Positions 1 to 12,599 of a stretch of 64,000 nucleotides of DNA are shown one piece after another. Every line of letters begins with the position of its first letter. The first letter of the stretch is position 1. Origin of the DNA: Cryptomeria japonica (taxonomy: Eukaryota; Streptophyta; Pinopsida; Cupressales; Cupressaceae); NCBI RefSeq assembly GCF_030272615.1, contig NC_081415.1:372601009-372665008 (forward strand), written 5' to 3'. A model generated the notes under the pieces. It was not told where the DNA came from. It made no database searches and saw only the letters and a list, made by a program, of their open reading frames with translations. The position numbers and the translations under genes are program-made.

Positions 1-961
1 GGTATGGAAAGGGACATTTTCATCTTGGCAACTTGGAAAATGGAAAAAATTATTACTTCTAATCAGATTTATAAAACCCAAAATTAAGTGAATGAGTTGA
101 ACACTCAACATTGTAACTTTGTTAAAAAAAATATTTGCTCTTTTTACAAAGGGGAAGGTCAATGTTATCATTGTTACTTGTAATCGGGTTTCAAAATCCC
201 AAATGCAAGTAAATATGAAAAAATTGCAAGAGGGGAAAAACATGCAAATTCACAAGTTGTGTTCAAAGAACCAAACAACTTGGGAAGATCTTGAAGAAAC
301 CCGAAATCAAAGCAAGAGCATGATTATTTACAAGCTTGATCAAACAAAGAAACTAGAAACAACAAACAGAAAGCAAAGTAAAGCAAAGTAAAGTTGAAAA
401 TACATACCTTGCTTGATCAAATGCCCTAGGCGAAAATGAAAGAAGAAAATATATACCTAAAAAGCTTTATAAGAAGACAATGGAGCCTCCACGTTTGAGT
501 ACTAAGGCATGAAAAATGACAGATACAATGTACAAAAACCGCAAAAAATGTTTAAGGAAAATGTTCTCTACTTGGTGACAAAGACTAAGTGTTGAATGCC
601 AAATGCCACAGATGCCAAACGTGGTGGAAATCATGGGTATGGACACCAAAAATGTGGAGCAGACACACAATGATCAATGAATCTCCAAGATGCAAAATGG
701 ACTTAGCAACTTCAAATCGTTGTGCAAGAAAAACACAAACTCTTTCTTGAGTTGGGTTTCAAGTCCAACACAAGAAGTTTGATGCCTTTGAAGAAGAAAC
801 ACATAGTCGGGTTTTAAGAATCCGAATTCAAGCAAGAGTAAGGGATAAAAAATAATTCATACAAAGAAAGATGTAGTTAGGTTATAAAAACCCGACTACA
901 TGTTTAAATAAAAACACACTTTCTTTGCTTAACCTTTAAAATCGGGTTTTTGGGAAGCAAA
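1..961. repeat. Unassigned repeat DNA with recurring GGGTTT/AAACCC half-sites
   Basis: I see no gene here. The stretch repeatedly contains short imperfect hairpins built from a GGGTTT arm and an AAACCC-like arm, near 184-200, 769-783, 811-826, 870-889 and 941-955. Short open frames at 119-391 and 467-670 (minus) have low-complexity, Lys/Asn- or Phe/Ile-rich translations and no recognisable domain, so I treat them as chance. It is probably part of an old transposon whose right side lies in the assembly gap. Confidence 0.35.
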
Positions 962-1461
962 NNNNNNNNNNNNNNNNNNNNNNNNNNNNNNNNNNNNNNN
1001 NNNNNNNNNNNNNNNNNNNNNNNNNNNNNNNNNNNNNNNNNNNNNNNNNNNNNNNNNNNNNNNNNNNNNNNNNNNNNNNNNNNNNNNNNNNNNNNNNNNN
1101 NNNNNNNNNNNNNNNNNNNNNNNNNNNNNNNNNNNNNNNNNNNNNNNNNNNNNNNNNNNNNNNNNNNNNNNNNNNNNNNNNNNNNNNNNNNNNNNNNNNN
1201 NNNNNNNNNNNNNNNNNNNNNNNNNNNNNNNNNNNNNNNNNNNNNNNNNNNNNNNNNNNNNNNNNNNNNNNNNNNNNNNNNNNNNNNNNNNNNNNNNNNN
1301 NNNNNNNNNNNNNNNNNNNNNNNNNNNNNNNNNNNNNNNNNNNNNNNNNNNNNNNNNNNNNNNNNNNNNNNNNNNNNNNNNNNNNNNNNNNNNNNNNNNN
1401 NNNNNNNNNNNNNNNNNNNNNNNNNNNNNNNNNNNNNNNNNNNNNNNNNNNNNNNNNNNNN
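962..1461. other. Assembly gap (500 N)
   Basis: This is an unbroken run of exactly 500 N, the same length as the second gap at 45462-45961. Such a round figure suggests a placeholder and not a measured distance. Sequence on the two sides should not be assumed to be continuous. Confidence 0.98.
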
Positions 1462-2690
1462 ATTTTAAGGGAATATTATATTGACTTCATGTGACTTTAT
1501 AATTAGAGGGGATTTAATATCATAAAGTCAAATTATAAAGTGCATATGAGGAATAATATAAAGTACCAATTTCAAGGGAGATAAGTGATTATTAATATAT
1601 AAACTTTATATTATTTTGTTTTGCACCAAATGAAGGGATCGACCCTTTTGAAAAGTTATTATAAAGTTTTATTAAAACCATAAAGTGGATTTCAAAAGGA
1701 AATTAAAGGTGTTTAAGAGTTGAGATAATATAAAAGGTTTCAAAAAGAAAATCAAATTGATTATTGATGATCATTTGTCTTTGCTTTTGGGTATTGTGCA
1801 TTGAGACCTAGGGTTTTAGGGAACTTTAGCATTGGAGAATGAAATCTCTTTAGTGTTTATGCAATCTTGGGGTTGTGAAAGATTAGTTGAATCATTCCTT
1901 GACTATGGGCTTCATACAGGGGTCCAATTGGTGCTTCATTGGATAAGATTTACATTTTTTAGAATCTTCAAGGGGTTTTCAGAGAATATTTTTTGCAAAT
2001 TTAAATACATTGAAAGAAGACATTGTTGAAGATCTTCATTATTGTTGCTACAACTTTATATCAGAAGTTCATGCTAGAACAGGGGCGGTTGCATGAGAGG
2101 CATGATTTGTCTTGAAAGAGACTCCATTCTTTGCATAATGATCTGCCACATCTTCATCAATCAAAACTTCTTTACATTAGGTTCTTTCATGTTTTTCTAG
2201 TGTAGTTGGCATCATTTTTACAGTTGTATTAGTCACTATTCTTAAGAAGCTATAGATGCATATTTATATAAGTTTGGTACTTGCATTGGATACATCATTG
2301 TAAGCCAAGAGTCTTGGCCTTTTGCATGTCATTTTTGTTTGTAAGCAATCTCATTGCATTCTAAGATCATTGTTATCACAAGGAGTTTGAATGTCAAGAG
2401 TTGTCTCTCTCATATTTAGTTTGCATGCCAATTGTTTGTATTAATATCTAGTTATTGTAGGTGCATATTTACATTGTGTGGGTCATCTATATGCATTCAA
2501 AAAGACAAAAAGAATTGTATTTGCATTATGGTTATTTGCCTAGACATCTTAGTAACCATTTGAAAGCATTTAAATCACATTTGACATTATTTCAAGGAAT
2601 CATTATCAGAATGAAACATAGAAACAACAAGTAAAAAGGTTTTATGCAAAGTGTTTGATGATATTCCTTGAGCCTCTAATCAGCATTTTG
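1462..2690. other. Gene-free AT-rich stretch
   Basis: No coding signal, RNA gene or clear repeat boundary is visible. The beginning has several near-copies of a TATAAAGT-type word, which suggests an old LTR or leader. A 65-residue frame at 1832-2029 shows no domain. The stretch may be the ruined downstream part of the minus-strand gypsy element that starts at 2691, but I cannot show this. Confidence 0.3.
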
Positions 2691-2693
2691 AGG

Positions 2694-5029
2694 TCAAAAT
2701 TGGTAAAGGGATACTACATCATTAGTATCAACATTTTTATCATGAATATCATTTTCATCCATTTCTTCATCAAGATTAATAAAAATAGGATCTCTAATAT
2801 GAATAGAACATGAACCATCATCTTTATTAATCATTTTTAATCTTGGTGATTTAGGTTGAAATTCCTTCGTATGGTTAGGCAAAGGTTGGAAAAATGGGAC
2901 CAAGTCAACATTTGGTGTCTTCGGGGAGGAAACGGGTTGAGAAGCAACTTCACAAGCCTTAGCACAAAATCTCCACCGACATTCTCTCACACAATGGTTT
3001 CTTTTACTTTTAGCCAGGGGTTGTGAAGGTTTAGGATCAATGGGCATGGACTTCTTCTCTTCCTTTAAAGGAGGATGAATGGGAGAAGGTCTACTAGGTT
3101 AAAAAATAGGAGACATCAAACGCTTCCCTTTGTAAGATGTAGGAGGTGGGAATGAAACATATATAGGAGGAATAGAAGGTTTAGGAAGAATACCATGTCC
3201 ATCATGAGGAGGAGGAATAGGTCTAGGTTCTCTAGGCTTACTCAAGGATAATATGATCTCATTCTTCCATTTTCTATAAGATTGAAAGAGAGCATCACTT
3301 TGAGGCTTAAGAGGCTCAAATTGTTATCAGTCATGATTAAAATTATAATATTTATGACAATAGTCTTCCACTTGAGTGTAATGATGATTTGAAAGACATG
3401 GCAAGTTCAAAAAGTCATGGAAAAGACTCAGAAAGAGGATTAAATTCTTTTCTAAAGTATTTGGATAAAGGAGCCACATCTGATGTCGCGACTACCACTT
3501 GAGTATTGATGTTGTCATTGATCTTAATGTATCCCTTATTTGGTTTAAACTTCACAAAATATTTTTGAGAACTCTCATTCTTGTCAACCAAAGCCATTGA
3601 AGGAGATGTTTCAAATTGACTCACTTGAAGTTGATAATTATGAAGCACTACACACAACTGTGTAAAGGAAGTAAACTTAGAAAATAGAAGATTTTTCCAA
3701 TGTATTTTTTGTAAATTAGCAATAAAAATTCCTTGAACATCATGATCATGCATTGGATAAGCAATTTGGGAATACAAATTATCTCTACTAATAAAATCAG
3801 TCACTTTTTGTTTAACACCTTGCTTACAATGAATCAAATCAGTCAAAGTAATCTTAGGACCAATATTATTGTGAAATTGTTGAATGAAAGCATTAGCTAA
3901 TTATTAAAATGATGTAATAGAATAAGGAGGAAAATAACACTACCATTGCAATGCTTTATCCCTAAAGGTTTGAGTAAACAAAATAGCCATGTCTTTGATC
4001 TTGAGCAAAGTCACTAGACAAAGTTTGGAATGTTTTCACGAGTCAAGGGATCACTTTTTACATTTGAAAGCTCTAATTGATTAACTTCCATATGTTTAGG
4101 AGGGACAACATGAACAGTGTAATTAGATAATGGTATTTGTACATCAAATGTGGGAACATTACACTTGGATTGGGTAATGGAAGCTAGCTATTGTTTTAAG
4201 GATGAGATAGTTTGACCTAGGTTATTGACGGTTTCTTCAATGGATGGACTGAAATTGGACATATTGGATTGGGATGGAGGAGTAACATTGTTGTATGTAG
4301 TTTGAAGTTGAGAGTCAGGAGGTGGAACACTATGATATGTAGGTATAGGAGATTATTGGGTCATCAATGAAAGACTCGCGGAAGGAGGTATAAAAAAAAA
4401 TTTATTAACAAGGTTGCCCCCTTGACTAATATGTGTAGGATTAACATTTTGTGTGGAAGTAGTCATTATAGAAGATGTAAATGTAGGCACACTAGGCAAG
4501 GATGTAAGCATGAGAATGGAATTATTGACTTCACTAGTAGCTTGAGTGTAGCCAAGGACTTTGACACAACTTTTCACAGGTATGATATTAGTGTCAACAA
4601 TATGAGAAAGGCCACATAACAAATAAACACCAATTTTATCACTTTGAACCATTCTTTTTAATCCTTCAATCAATGGAATTGCCTCACTTTCCAGGTATTG
4701 TTGACTCGTCCATTGTTGAAGATTTTAAAATTCATTATCAATATTCTCCAATTTGTCAATGAAATCCTAGTTAGTGATTCATCCTTGTCGTGATAATTAT
4801 GAAAAGAATGGGGATAAATGACATCATTTGTTGGATTAGAGGAACCACCAACATTCTCATGAAATATGTTGTCCAAATTAGGCTCCATATCCTTATTAAT
4901 TAAACTTTGGGAAGCCTTAAATCTACAACTTCTTCTCATGAGAATATTGTAGGTAGGAACAATGGTAGTAAAACTCATGCATAATGGAGGAAAATTTAAA
5001 TTTGAAATTGGAAAATTGTGATCAAACAA
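2694..5029 (-). pseudogene. Broken gag polyprotein of element C
   Basis: Three to four frame fragments join into one gag-like protein read right to left. The part at 4353-5029 is an N-terminal segment rich in Ser, Thr and Pro. The part at 3415-3846 resembles the capsid domain of plant gypsy gag, which packages element RNA in virus-like particles, with phrases such as YSQIAYP, GIFIANLQK and FTQLCVVLHNYQLQ. The part at 2694-3410 is a Pro-rich linker ending in a segment with HIRDPIFINLDEE. Stops and frame changes separate the fragments, for example near 4350, 3360 and 3105. There is no zinc knuckle. I am confident about the retroelement gag identity and less so about exact limits. Confidence 0.6.
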
Positions 5030-5442
5030 TACAAAATTTTGTAAAAGTGATTAATTAACCAATTTGATTTGTGAATTTGAAAGATAAATGCATCTAGATC
5101 ATAGCATATCATATCATAAAGATCAAATCTAAAAATAAATTTGAAAATTTTTGAATTATAAATTAGGGTTTTTGCGAATTTAACCACTAAATTTATGTAA
5201 TTCAATTGAAAATAAGATCTAGGAGGGAAAATTTGAATTTTAAAATTGCATGAATAATCAGATATGAAATAATTAATCCAAATTAGACAATCCACAAGTT
5301 CAATTTTAGAATTAAAAATTAGGGGTTTTGTGAATTTAACCTTTAAATTTATGTAGTTCAATTGAAAATTAAATTTGTAACTGCAAATTTGAATTTGAAA
5401 ATGCATAAACAATCAAATCTAAAAACATGAATTGGAAGGTAA

Positions 5443-5468
5443 GGTGTAAGATGTCGAGTTCACCAAAA
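5443..5468 (-). other. Primer-binding site of element C
   Basis: Read on the minus strand, the bases directly after the LTR end (..ACCTAAAACA) are TTTTGGTGAACTCGACATC. A TGG-containing stretch abutting a CA-ended LTR is the usual form of a tRNA primer site. The similar TTTTGG start in element B at the equivalent place supports the call. I cannot name the tRNA with certainty. Confidence 0.55.
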
Positions 5469-6627
5469 TGTTTTAGGTGAAAAATTAGGGTTTCACCTAA
5501 TGATGTAGTAAAACTGCTAATTTTACTTAGGGACTCATCACATTAAAGAGGGGTGAATCCAAAAGAGCTAGCCTCAATCCAACAAAGATAGGGTTGAGAA
5601 TGTTGATTAGATTCACTGGTTAGAATTTGATTCCTTCTTTTTAAGTTGAATTGTCAAAATGTTGAAATTAGGGTAAATGTATGTAAATTGAAGCAATTAT
5701 ACATAAATAGTTAGCTACAGTCATCAAGCAGAGCCACAAAACTGGATCTAAGAAATATGTGAGTGTTCGGATCTATTCCTAGAAGGTCAACCTAAATTAT
5801 CAGGACCAAAATGCTTGTCACTCTGGTCCTCCGAACCTTTCTCCATCCAAAAGGGAATTTGTTCATCTTTGTGAATAATGTTGATCCTAAAAATTTTAGC
5901 TCTATACTTGTTCCTAAACACGGTAGAGAAGGGAAAATGGTTGGGAATAGGAGTTTGCCTTAGGTCAAACCTCGATTTTGGAATTAACCATGAAATAGAA
6001 TAGAAATGTAAATGTAATGATGCAATAAAAATGATTTCCTTTTGAGGGAAATGATGAAAATGTCTGCAACACTAATGTTATGCCTCTTTATGAAGTTTTA
6101 TTTGTTTCCACAAGAAATTAAGGTTTCATGTAGATAGTCTTCATAAAACATAGAACATAAATGTCATCTCCAATGCTTGAATCTTGACTTTACTTCTGCT
6201 CCAATGCTTGAAAGAAGACTGAATGCTTGCTCATTTGAATTTGAATGAATGTCTGATTGATCGACTAATAGATAGATTGGATGCATATCAAAATTAGAGG
6301 GGTAGACTTGCTTTTATACATGCTTAGTCGACAACAAATTATTTTTTTGACATGATCCAACACGGGATCTAAGTTCCTACCCATTTTATTTTAGCATTGA
6401 GAGGACCCAAAATGGGTCCCAATTGGAAGAAGTAAGGTGTGGGAACCTTGGTTCTAACAAATCAGGGACTCAATATTTTGGGGGAGAAAGTGTAGGTTAT
6501 GAAGATGTTAAGTTTGATGCATGGTGTGACAAGAATTAGGGATTTAATCAGGCCTTGGGGAACTAATGCCAAGGTGAGGGCCCAAATGAGGACAAAATTG
6601 CAAGGGAGTACAATTTAGGATGCTACA
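5469..6627 (-). repeat. 5' LTR of element C (1159 bp)
   Basis: On the plus strand this begins TGTTTTAGGTGAAAAATTAG and ends GGATGCTACA, giving TG..CA ends. It abuts the PBS on its left. It drives transcription leftward into gag. No ORF of note lies inside. The partner LTR is not visible, so divergence cannot be measured. Confidence 0.6.
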
Positions 6628-7664
6628 GGTATATATCTTCATTCAAAGATATCTTCCTCCTTTTTCAATCATACATCCCTCAAAAGGATTCCTTTACACT
6701 TGTTACAAGATATTTGTGTTACGACTATCTCTTCCTTGCCTCAAAAGAGTATGCTCGCTTCAGATTAGATTGCATGTACATTGTTTCTTATAGGATATAT
6801 CTTTGGTGTTAAAGGTGTATATCCTTGTTCCTCATTCTTTCAAACCTTAAGCTATCAACATAGAGCTATGTTGACATCTTAAGGGAGGGCATGCATGTGG
6901 CCTCCTAGTTGCATTTTTAGTTATCTTTATCGACTATCATACATGGGATTGTTGCATCCTCATGCTTCATTCCTAAAACTATCAATATTATATAATAGGA
7001 TTGAGTTAACCAACATTACACTCTCCTTATTCAATTTTCACTAAAACTTCAAGACAAGTTGACTAGCATAACACAACTTGTTAGACCTTTCAAGTTTTCC
7101 TTTCTCATGTTTCTCAGGATGAGTGGAACTAGCATAACATACCTTGTTAGATTATTTCATATCTCCCTCTCTACATAGATCACACAACATAACCCAACTT
7201 GTTGTCCCATGAGAATCTATGCTTCCATGGATCACTTAGCATAACACAACTTGATAGCTTGTGGAATCCATGCTCCCTTCTTTCTTTCCCATGAACCCAT
7301 AGCATAACATATCTTGCTAGCATTGGATCATGGTCTCTTCTCCTTTCAATTAGTGTACATCCTTGTTCTATTTATAAGTCCACATGGTCTCTTGCAATAA
7401 CATATCGAGAATGATATTAGTGGTTGAGACATTTTTATTATTGAGGTCTCTTCAACTAGATGACTTGGACCTTTGGTTTTAGTACTCGCGTGTTTACTTT
7501 GTGTATACTTGAAGGATACTTGCATGGATTGATAGGATTCTATGCTTTTGTGGCTTTATCACCCCTCAAATTTAGTATTCTCGTATCCCTAGCTTTTCTT
7601 TCTCTCACATGCTCTATCTCTTTATTTCTACTTTATCGTGAGTAAAGCTAAAGTTAGGGATAAA
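6628..7664 (+). repeat. Internal remnant ahead of LTR J, with AGCATAACACAACTTG repeats
   Basis: Gene-free DNA carrying five degenerate copies of an AGCATAACACAACTTGTTAG-like word near 7056, 7123, 7186, 7246 and 7302, spaced about 55-70 bases apart. The last bases before 7665 are purine-rich (AAAGTTAGGGATAAA) and would serve as a polypurine tract for the LTR starting at 7665. A 61-residue hydrophobic frame at 7460-7645 overlaps this and is probably chance. Confidence 0.45.
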
Positions 7665-8630
7665 TGTAGTGTTCTAAATTGTACACCTTTAGTTGGTGTG
7701 CCCAATTTCACATTCTCCTAGTACTCATTTTAGTATTTCCCATTCTTCTATACATTATGAGACATTTTATTGATTTAAATTAATATTTAATTCACTATTA
7801 TGAGTCTTCTTCCACTTTAATACATTATCATACTCTTGTTTGGGCCCTTATTTCTAGGTGTGCCCTTTATCTTTTTTTAATCTTGATTTATTATAAATCC
7901 CACCCCATTTCAATTCAAGACATTTTTTCCCCATATAAACATAATGTATTTTCATACAAATTTATTTTCAGCATGAGAACCCTATTATCTCGAATCCCAA
8001 AAAATTCAGGCCTAATGTGTCAGGACAACATCACCCCACACCACTTTGTTCAATGTTTTTTGCCTCAAATTTTAGGGGGATAATATGACAATCCTATCTT
8101 GTTCAAATCTAGCTCCATGTGAAGAAAGAAAAAATTCTAAGTCTGCCTAAAGCTGATTTTGTTATGAAATCCCTAAATAAGGCACCTCTCTCAATTCATT
8201 TCATCATCTATCATTATCATATTCTTGCATCTACAAATTTCATTCCAAGAGCAACACTTCAAGAGCATATTTGATTCAAGGAACAACAAGATATATCAAG
8301 GCATCTTCATTTATGTTTCAATTATGATTTTATGGTGGATTTTATGTGATTTGTCATGTTACTGCATCAACACATGGAGGAGTTATCCTAAGCACATTAC
8401 TTCATCAATTTAGTCAATCATTCCAATTCAAGCATTTATAATTCAATTTTAATTCAACTTAAGGGTTAATTCCAAACCCCAGCTTTGACCTAGGCAAATC
8501 CCTATAAACAACTCAAAAACCATTTTTCTCCTCTTGTGTGCAATTACAAGTTTCTAATGCGGACATAAAGATTAGGAGGCATTTAGGTTGCAGATTTAGA
8601 GCACCACATCAAGCCATGACAGGGACACCT
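7665..8630 (+). repeat. Left part of LTR J
   Basis: It starts TGTAGTGTTCTAAATTGTAC immediately after a purine tract, as a plant gypsy 3' LTR does. It is interrupted at 8631 by LTR H. The text seems to resume at 17784-17789 (..GGGACACCT | TGGACAAGGG..), so J should continue for several hundred bases beyond 17789. I could not fix its right end. Confidence 0.5.
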
Positions 8631-9311
8631 TGTTGGAATACCCCGGACCACTAAGAGTGGGGGGTGAATTAGTGGTCTATGAAACTTAATTCTTTTATCC
8701 AATAAACACTTAAAAGTAATGACAAAAAAACATATATTTGTTTAAAGCACAAAATTTGATAGCATAATACCACATATCATTTCACAAAATAGAGAATTAA
8801 ATATGCACATCACAGAACACATATATATGAGTGGGAAACCCTTGAAGGGTAAAAAATCACTTTGAAGATAATCTTCATTAAGCCTCACTGGCAATGTCAC
8901 TGATTATAATTTATGCCTCACTGGCAACCTCACTAGTTACTATTTCAGAGCACCAACTCTAAGAGTACCAACCCCTTACATAAAATACCAATAATTTTAA
9001 TCCAGAAGGGTTACTCTATTCAAATACAAACCATCCATCACAAACTTAACATCCTACAATCTAAAACAAATCTACAATCATAACCCTTTCATCACCTTCT
9101 GTACTCTACTACAAAGACTTGTTTATCATGACAAAATTTCAAACCCACTCTTTTGTACATGTAGCCAAAAACCCTTACAATATAATGCATCACTGATAAA
9201 GATTGAGAAACTCACAATCACCTTAGAAAAATTACCTTACATGTGTAATGATCTTTAAAATTTGCTAAACATGATGTCTTACAAGTTTAGCATCTTCAAT
9301 ATCATCTATCA

Positions 9312-10498
9312 TGTTATTACTTATTAAGTTGTCATTAGTTTTATGTCCCAAGTCATCCTATATACTCTAGTCAGTTAACACTACCAAAATATTTAGTCGG
9401 TAAGCACTAATGCAGTCAGTTACAGAAGAAAGGAGTCACAGAGTTAAGTATACACCGAGTTGTCTACCGAGTAACGTTCTATGTCTACCGAGCAGCAAAG
9501 AAGGAATACCGAGTAGAAACATGTTACCAGATTCAATGAACCTGGATACATATGTGAAACGTGTTACAAAACTCGAGAAGATCTAACTGTTATCACATAG
9601 GAAATTGCACTTCAAGATTTTGTATGATTTTGAGGAGGTTTATCCAATAAAATATTTTCTATGTTTATTCATTCGATGAATCATGTTTGTAAGATTGAAG
9701 CATGAACATATCACCGTCCCAGAGATCTATTTATACAGTATGATTTGAATATAAAATGAGGAGGAGAGACATGTGTGATAAAAAGGAGTTAAAAGGGAAA
9801 ATCAAAGGAGGAGAGACAATGTGTTGTGACTGCTAAGAATGATAGAGATATTCAAAGGTCATCGAGAAAGTCTTCAAAGAACAGTTTATGGGACAGAGTA
9901 AATAGAAGGGTTTATCGAGTTGATTTATCAATTACCGAGGTATGCTATGAGCAAGGTAAGGTCATATTGAGCACATAGAGTCTGCTATAACATTTCAGAT
10001 GTAAAGTTGCAGATATTTTGTAAAGATTTTATTGAATCATTTGAGTTGTAATAGAAACCTTTAACAGGGTAAAAGACTCTAACAAAGTCTATAAATTGTA
10101 AAGCCTTTAATCAGGTGCAGCATTTTGTATAAGTGTTGTGAAACCCTTTAGCAAGGTAGATCTAAAGATCTTGATACTCTTAATAGGGTAAGCTATCAGA
10201 AATAGCTAAACATGTAGCTCTAACCAAGCAACCTTTATTATTGCAGTAGTGAAGTTGTGGGTGCCATCCCCACCGCAGTTTTTCTCTCTAACAAAGAGTT
10301 TCTACGTAACCAAAATATTTGTGTTATAGAGTGAAATGTGTATGAATGTTATTTATATAATTGTGTATTAGCTTTATGTTATGAGATCAGCAGTTTACAA
10401 TTTATGTTTATCAGTAAGATTGTTTTTGAAGAAAAGTTTTGAAGTACTGATTCACCCCTCCCCTCTCCGTACATTAGCTTTCCTGGTTGGACCTAACA
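9312..10498 (-). mobile_element. Solo LTR G (1187 bp)
   Basis: It starts TGTTATTACT and ends GGACCTAACA, with perfect 5-bp terminal inverted repeats TGTTA/TAACA. CTATCA flanks both sides (9306-9311 and 10499-10504). No interior or second LTR is present, so it is a solo LTR left by recombination. Read on the minus strand it begins TGTTAGGTCCAACCAGG with a GGGGTGAATCAG phrase shortly after, like copia-type LTRs here. Words such as TACCGAG recur inside it. Confidence 0.65.
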
Positions 10499-10676
10499 CT
10501 ATCACATAAATGCTTTTAATCTGCACTTGCTCTGTTATGAGACATCCTTTGCTCATAACTCAAAGTCTTATAACATTTATTGTACCTCTCCTTTTAACAA
10601 TGAACATGCTTCATAACTATATGCAGTGATGACTATTTATAAATATGTTGTCTTATCAGTTATTCAGTCTACACGT

Positions 10677-11544
10677 TGTTGGAATCAATGAACACTAAGA
10701 GGGGGGGGGGGAGTGAATCAGTGTCCTGCAGTTTACAAAATTATTAAATTGATTCTTCAACCACCAGATAAAAATATATTTCTGTACTTTATGGTTGATT
10801 AGTTTATGTTTCTGCACTATTCTATGGTTGATAAAAGCTACTTTGCCTTTCTACCCTATTCTACTGCATAGTCATCTACCAGAGCACAAAATATGCATTC
10901 TAATGCTCTTTTGCATACAACACATCCACATTTGCATATTCCATGCTTAAAATGATCATCTGGATCCATATTATATATTCACACCAACAAAATAGATCTC
11001 AACCAAGTCGGCTTCACAAAACTGCAAAATATGAAACGTGTAGTAACTTGTCAGCTCAATCCATCCACAAATGCATATGTTGATCTAAATAGAATGATAT
11101 CAAGCTTCATATGAGTCAGCCCAATCACCTCAAACATGAAACTAATCATTGAAATCATCCCATGTATTATGGATCACATGTTACACCATCAAACCCAAAG
11201 ATAACTATTCTTCTAGAATAATTGGATATTGGACCTTTAATCTCACTCATGAATCAACACTTGAAGGTCATGAATACAAAGCAAGCTACGTTGAACATTC
11301 AATCATCTATCTCTAATACCGCAACCAAAACTATACAATCGGAAATGAGTTATACTCAATGAATCTACACATTGTGTTCCACCGTCCAGACTTATGCCTA
11401 ACGAATAACCAAAACTTCTTAAATCGTTTGGTAAATCAAATCTTCATACACCGGATATTATTTATTGATTGATTTTCCATCAATGACAAACCCTAAGCAA
11501 TCTCCATTCTTGGATATTCACCAGTACAACATCTCTTGCCAACA
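10677..11544 (-). repeat. 3' LTR of element E (868 bp)
   Basis: TG..CA ended repeat. From about 10845 to 11544 it matches 16025-16736 clearly, including shared phrases such as AAAATAGATCTCAACCAAG and TGATATCAAGCTTCATATG. The first part (10677-10845) includes a run of 12 G after AACACTAAGA and lacks a central block present in the right copy, so internal deletions have occurred. Confidence 0.7.
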
Positions 11545-11575
11545 ATCTCCCCCTTTGGCATTGATGGCAACACTA
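11545..11575 (-). other. Polypurine tract of element E
   Basis: On the minus strand the sequence reads CAATGCCAAAGGGGGAGAT and then TGTTGG of the LTR. A purine run ending in GGGGGAGAT next to TGTTGG is the usual plus-strand priming site of plant copia elements. It fixes the element's direction and the LTR boundary. Confidence 0.75.
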
Positions 11576-11759
11576 TGAAAAATGAACTTAAGAACTCAAA
11601 ACTCCAAAACTCCAAAAATACTCCAAAAAATAATTGCAAGGTCTGTAAAACTAGCTCCCCCTAAGAATATGCATCATTTTTCACCACACTCTCTCCCCCT
11701 TTGACATCAATGGCAAAGGTAGGAATCCGCCAAAACTTATGAAGGATATGTACAATGAT
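11576..11759 (-). other. 3' untranslated stretch of element E
   Basis: No frame is visible. It contains a second copy of the PPT-like context (CTCTCTCCCCCTTTGACATC at about 11690-11709), so the polypurine segment seems to be partly duplicated with the intervening text. Confidence 0.35.
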
Positions 11760-12599
11760 TTATAAAAATTTAAAAATTTCAGCATAAGTTGTCTTCAGGG
11801 ATTTCAGATACTCATTCCATCCTCTTAGAAAATAATCCAAAACCTTTATCAAAGTGCTAAACATGTAGGCATGCATTTCTACGCCTTTGAGATATGAGGG
11901 TATAGCCTTACCCAAAGCACTCACTGCATCCTGTTGGCTACAGAGTAAAGTGTCTAGTCGAGGAGTGACAAGACTCCTCAAATCACCTACTCTGCTTATA
12001 ATTCGGTCCCTTTCCTTATGCAACCTCTTGATTTTGTCTGTTAGGTCCATAACTTGAGCTTTAAGACTACTGACAAAAACTAAATGAGGGGCAAAATATT
12101 ATGAAATTGCAACTAATTTCCCTTCATATTCCTTAATCTTCTTGTTAATGTCTAAAGTAAATTTCGGCAAAATAAGACATGATTTATATATCTTACCACC
12201 TTCATCTAAAGCATCCTCAATACTCTTCATCACAGATTTCAAAAATGCCCTATCATCCTCTACCACTTTCAAAAAGGATTGCAATCTCATTTCATTAAAT
12301 TTATTTAAAAACTTTATATCTATCACTTTCTCTAAGGACACAAAATGAGAATCAACTACATGTAGAATATTCCTAATCTTACCAAAGGATATATCAGTTG
12401 TATCCTTCTTGAATGTAGGCAAAATATTCTCTAAAACATCAATAGCAAAAGTTATTAGCTCCTTGTCTTCTGAATGGAACTTGAGAAAGTCCTCACTTGC
12501 CTTAGCTTGGGCAAGGGTGGCTAACTTTAGTGCTTGGATGGGAGATAAAGAGCTTAAGTCAATCAACCCATGAGAGAAGTCATCTTCATTTGTAACCAT
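11760..12599 (-). pseudogene. Element E downstream frame, unknown helical protein
   Basis: One continuous frame of about 280 codons starting MVTNEDDF at 12599, with a single stop near 12099, then on to a stop at 11760. The translation is rich in Leu, Lys, Glu and Asp and looks alpha-helical throughout, with probable coiled-coil stretches (for example around VIDIKFLNKFNEMRLQ and LTDKIKRLHKERDRI). It has no Cys/His knuckle, DSG protease triad, YVDD or DDE. I do not recognise a family. Its long open length inside an element with many decayed parts suggests it was under selection until recently. Confidence 0.5.

Larger units (their letters stand above)
2691..6627 (-). mobile_element. Degraded Ty3/gypsy-type LTR element C (gag half only)
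   Basis: The element runs right to left: 5' LTR (5469-6627), a primer-binding-type sequence, then a broken gag region (5029 to 2694). No protease, reverse transcriptase or integrase is found, and no second LTR is visible in the window, so the element is truncated at its 3' side, either near 2690 or within the gap region. LTR ends are TG..CA on the plus strand, and in sense orientation the LTR starts TGTAGCATCC. Its gag is of the same broad type as the gag remnants of elements A and B. Confidence 0.7.

Noticed and set aside
950-1468. A 172-codon open frame
   Set aside because: It consists almost wholly of N from the assembly gap and has no real sequence.
12142-12348. Plus-strand frame inside element E
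   Set aside because: It is opposite the much longer open minus-strand frame and reads as a compositional shadow.
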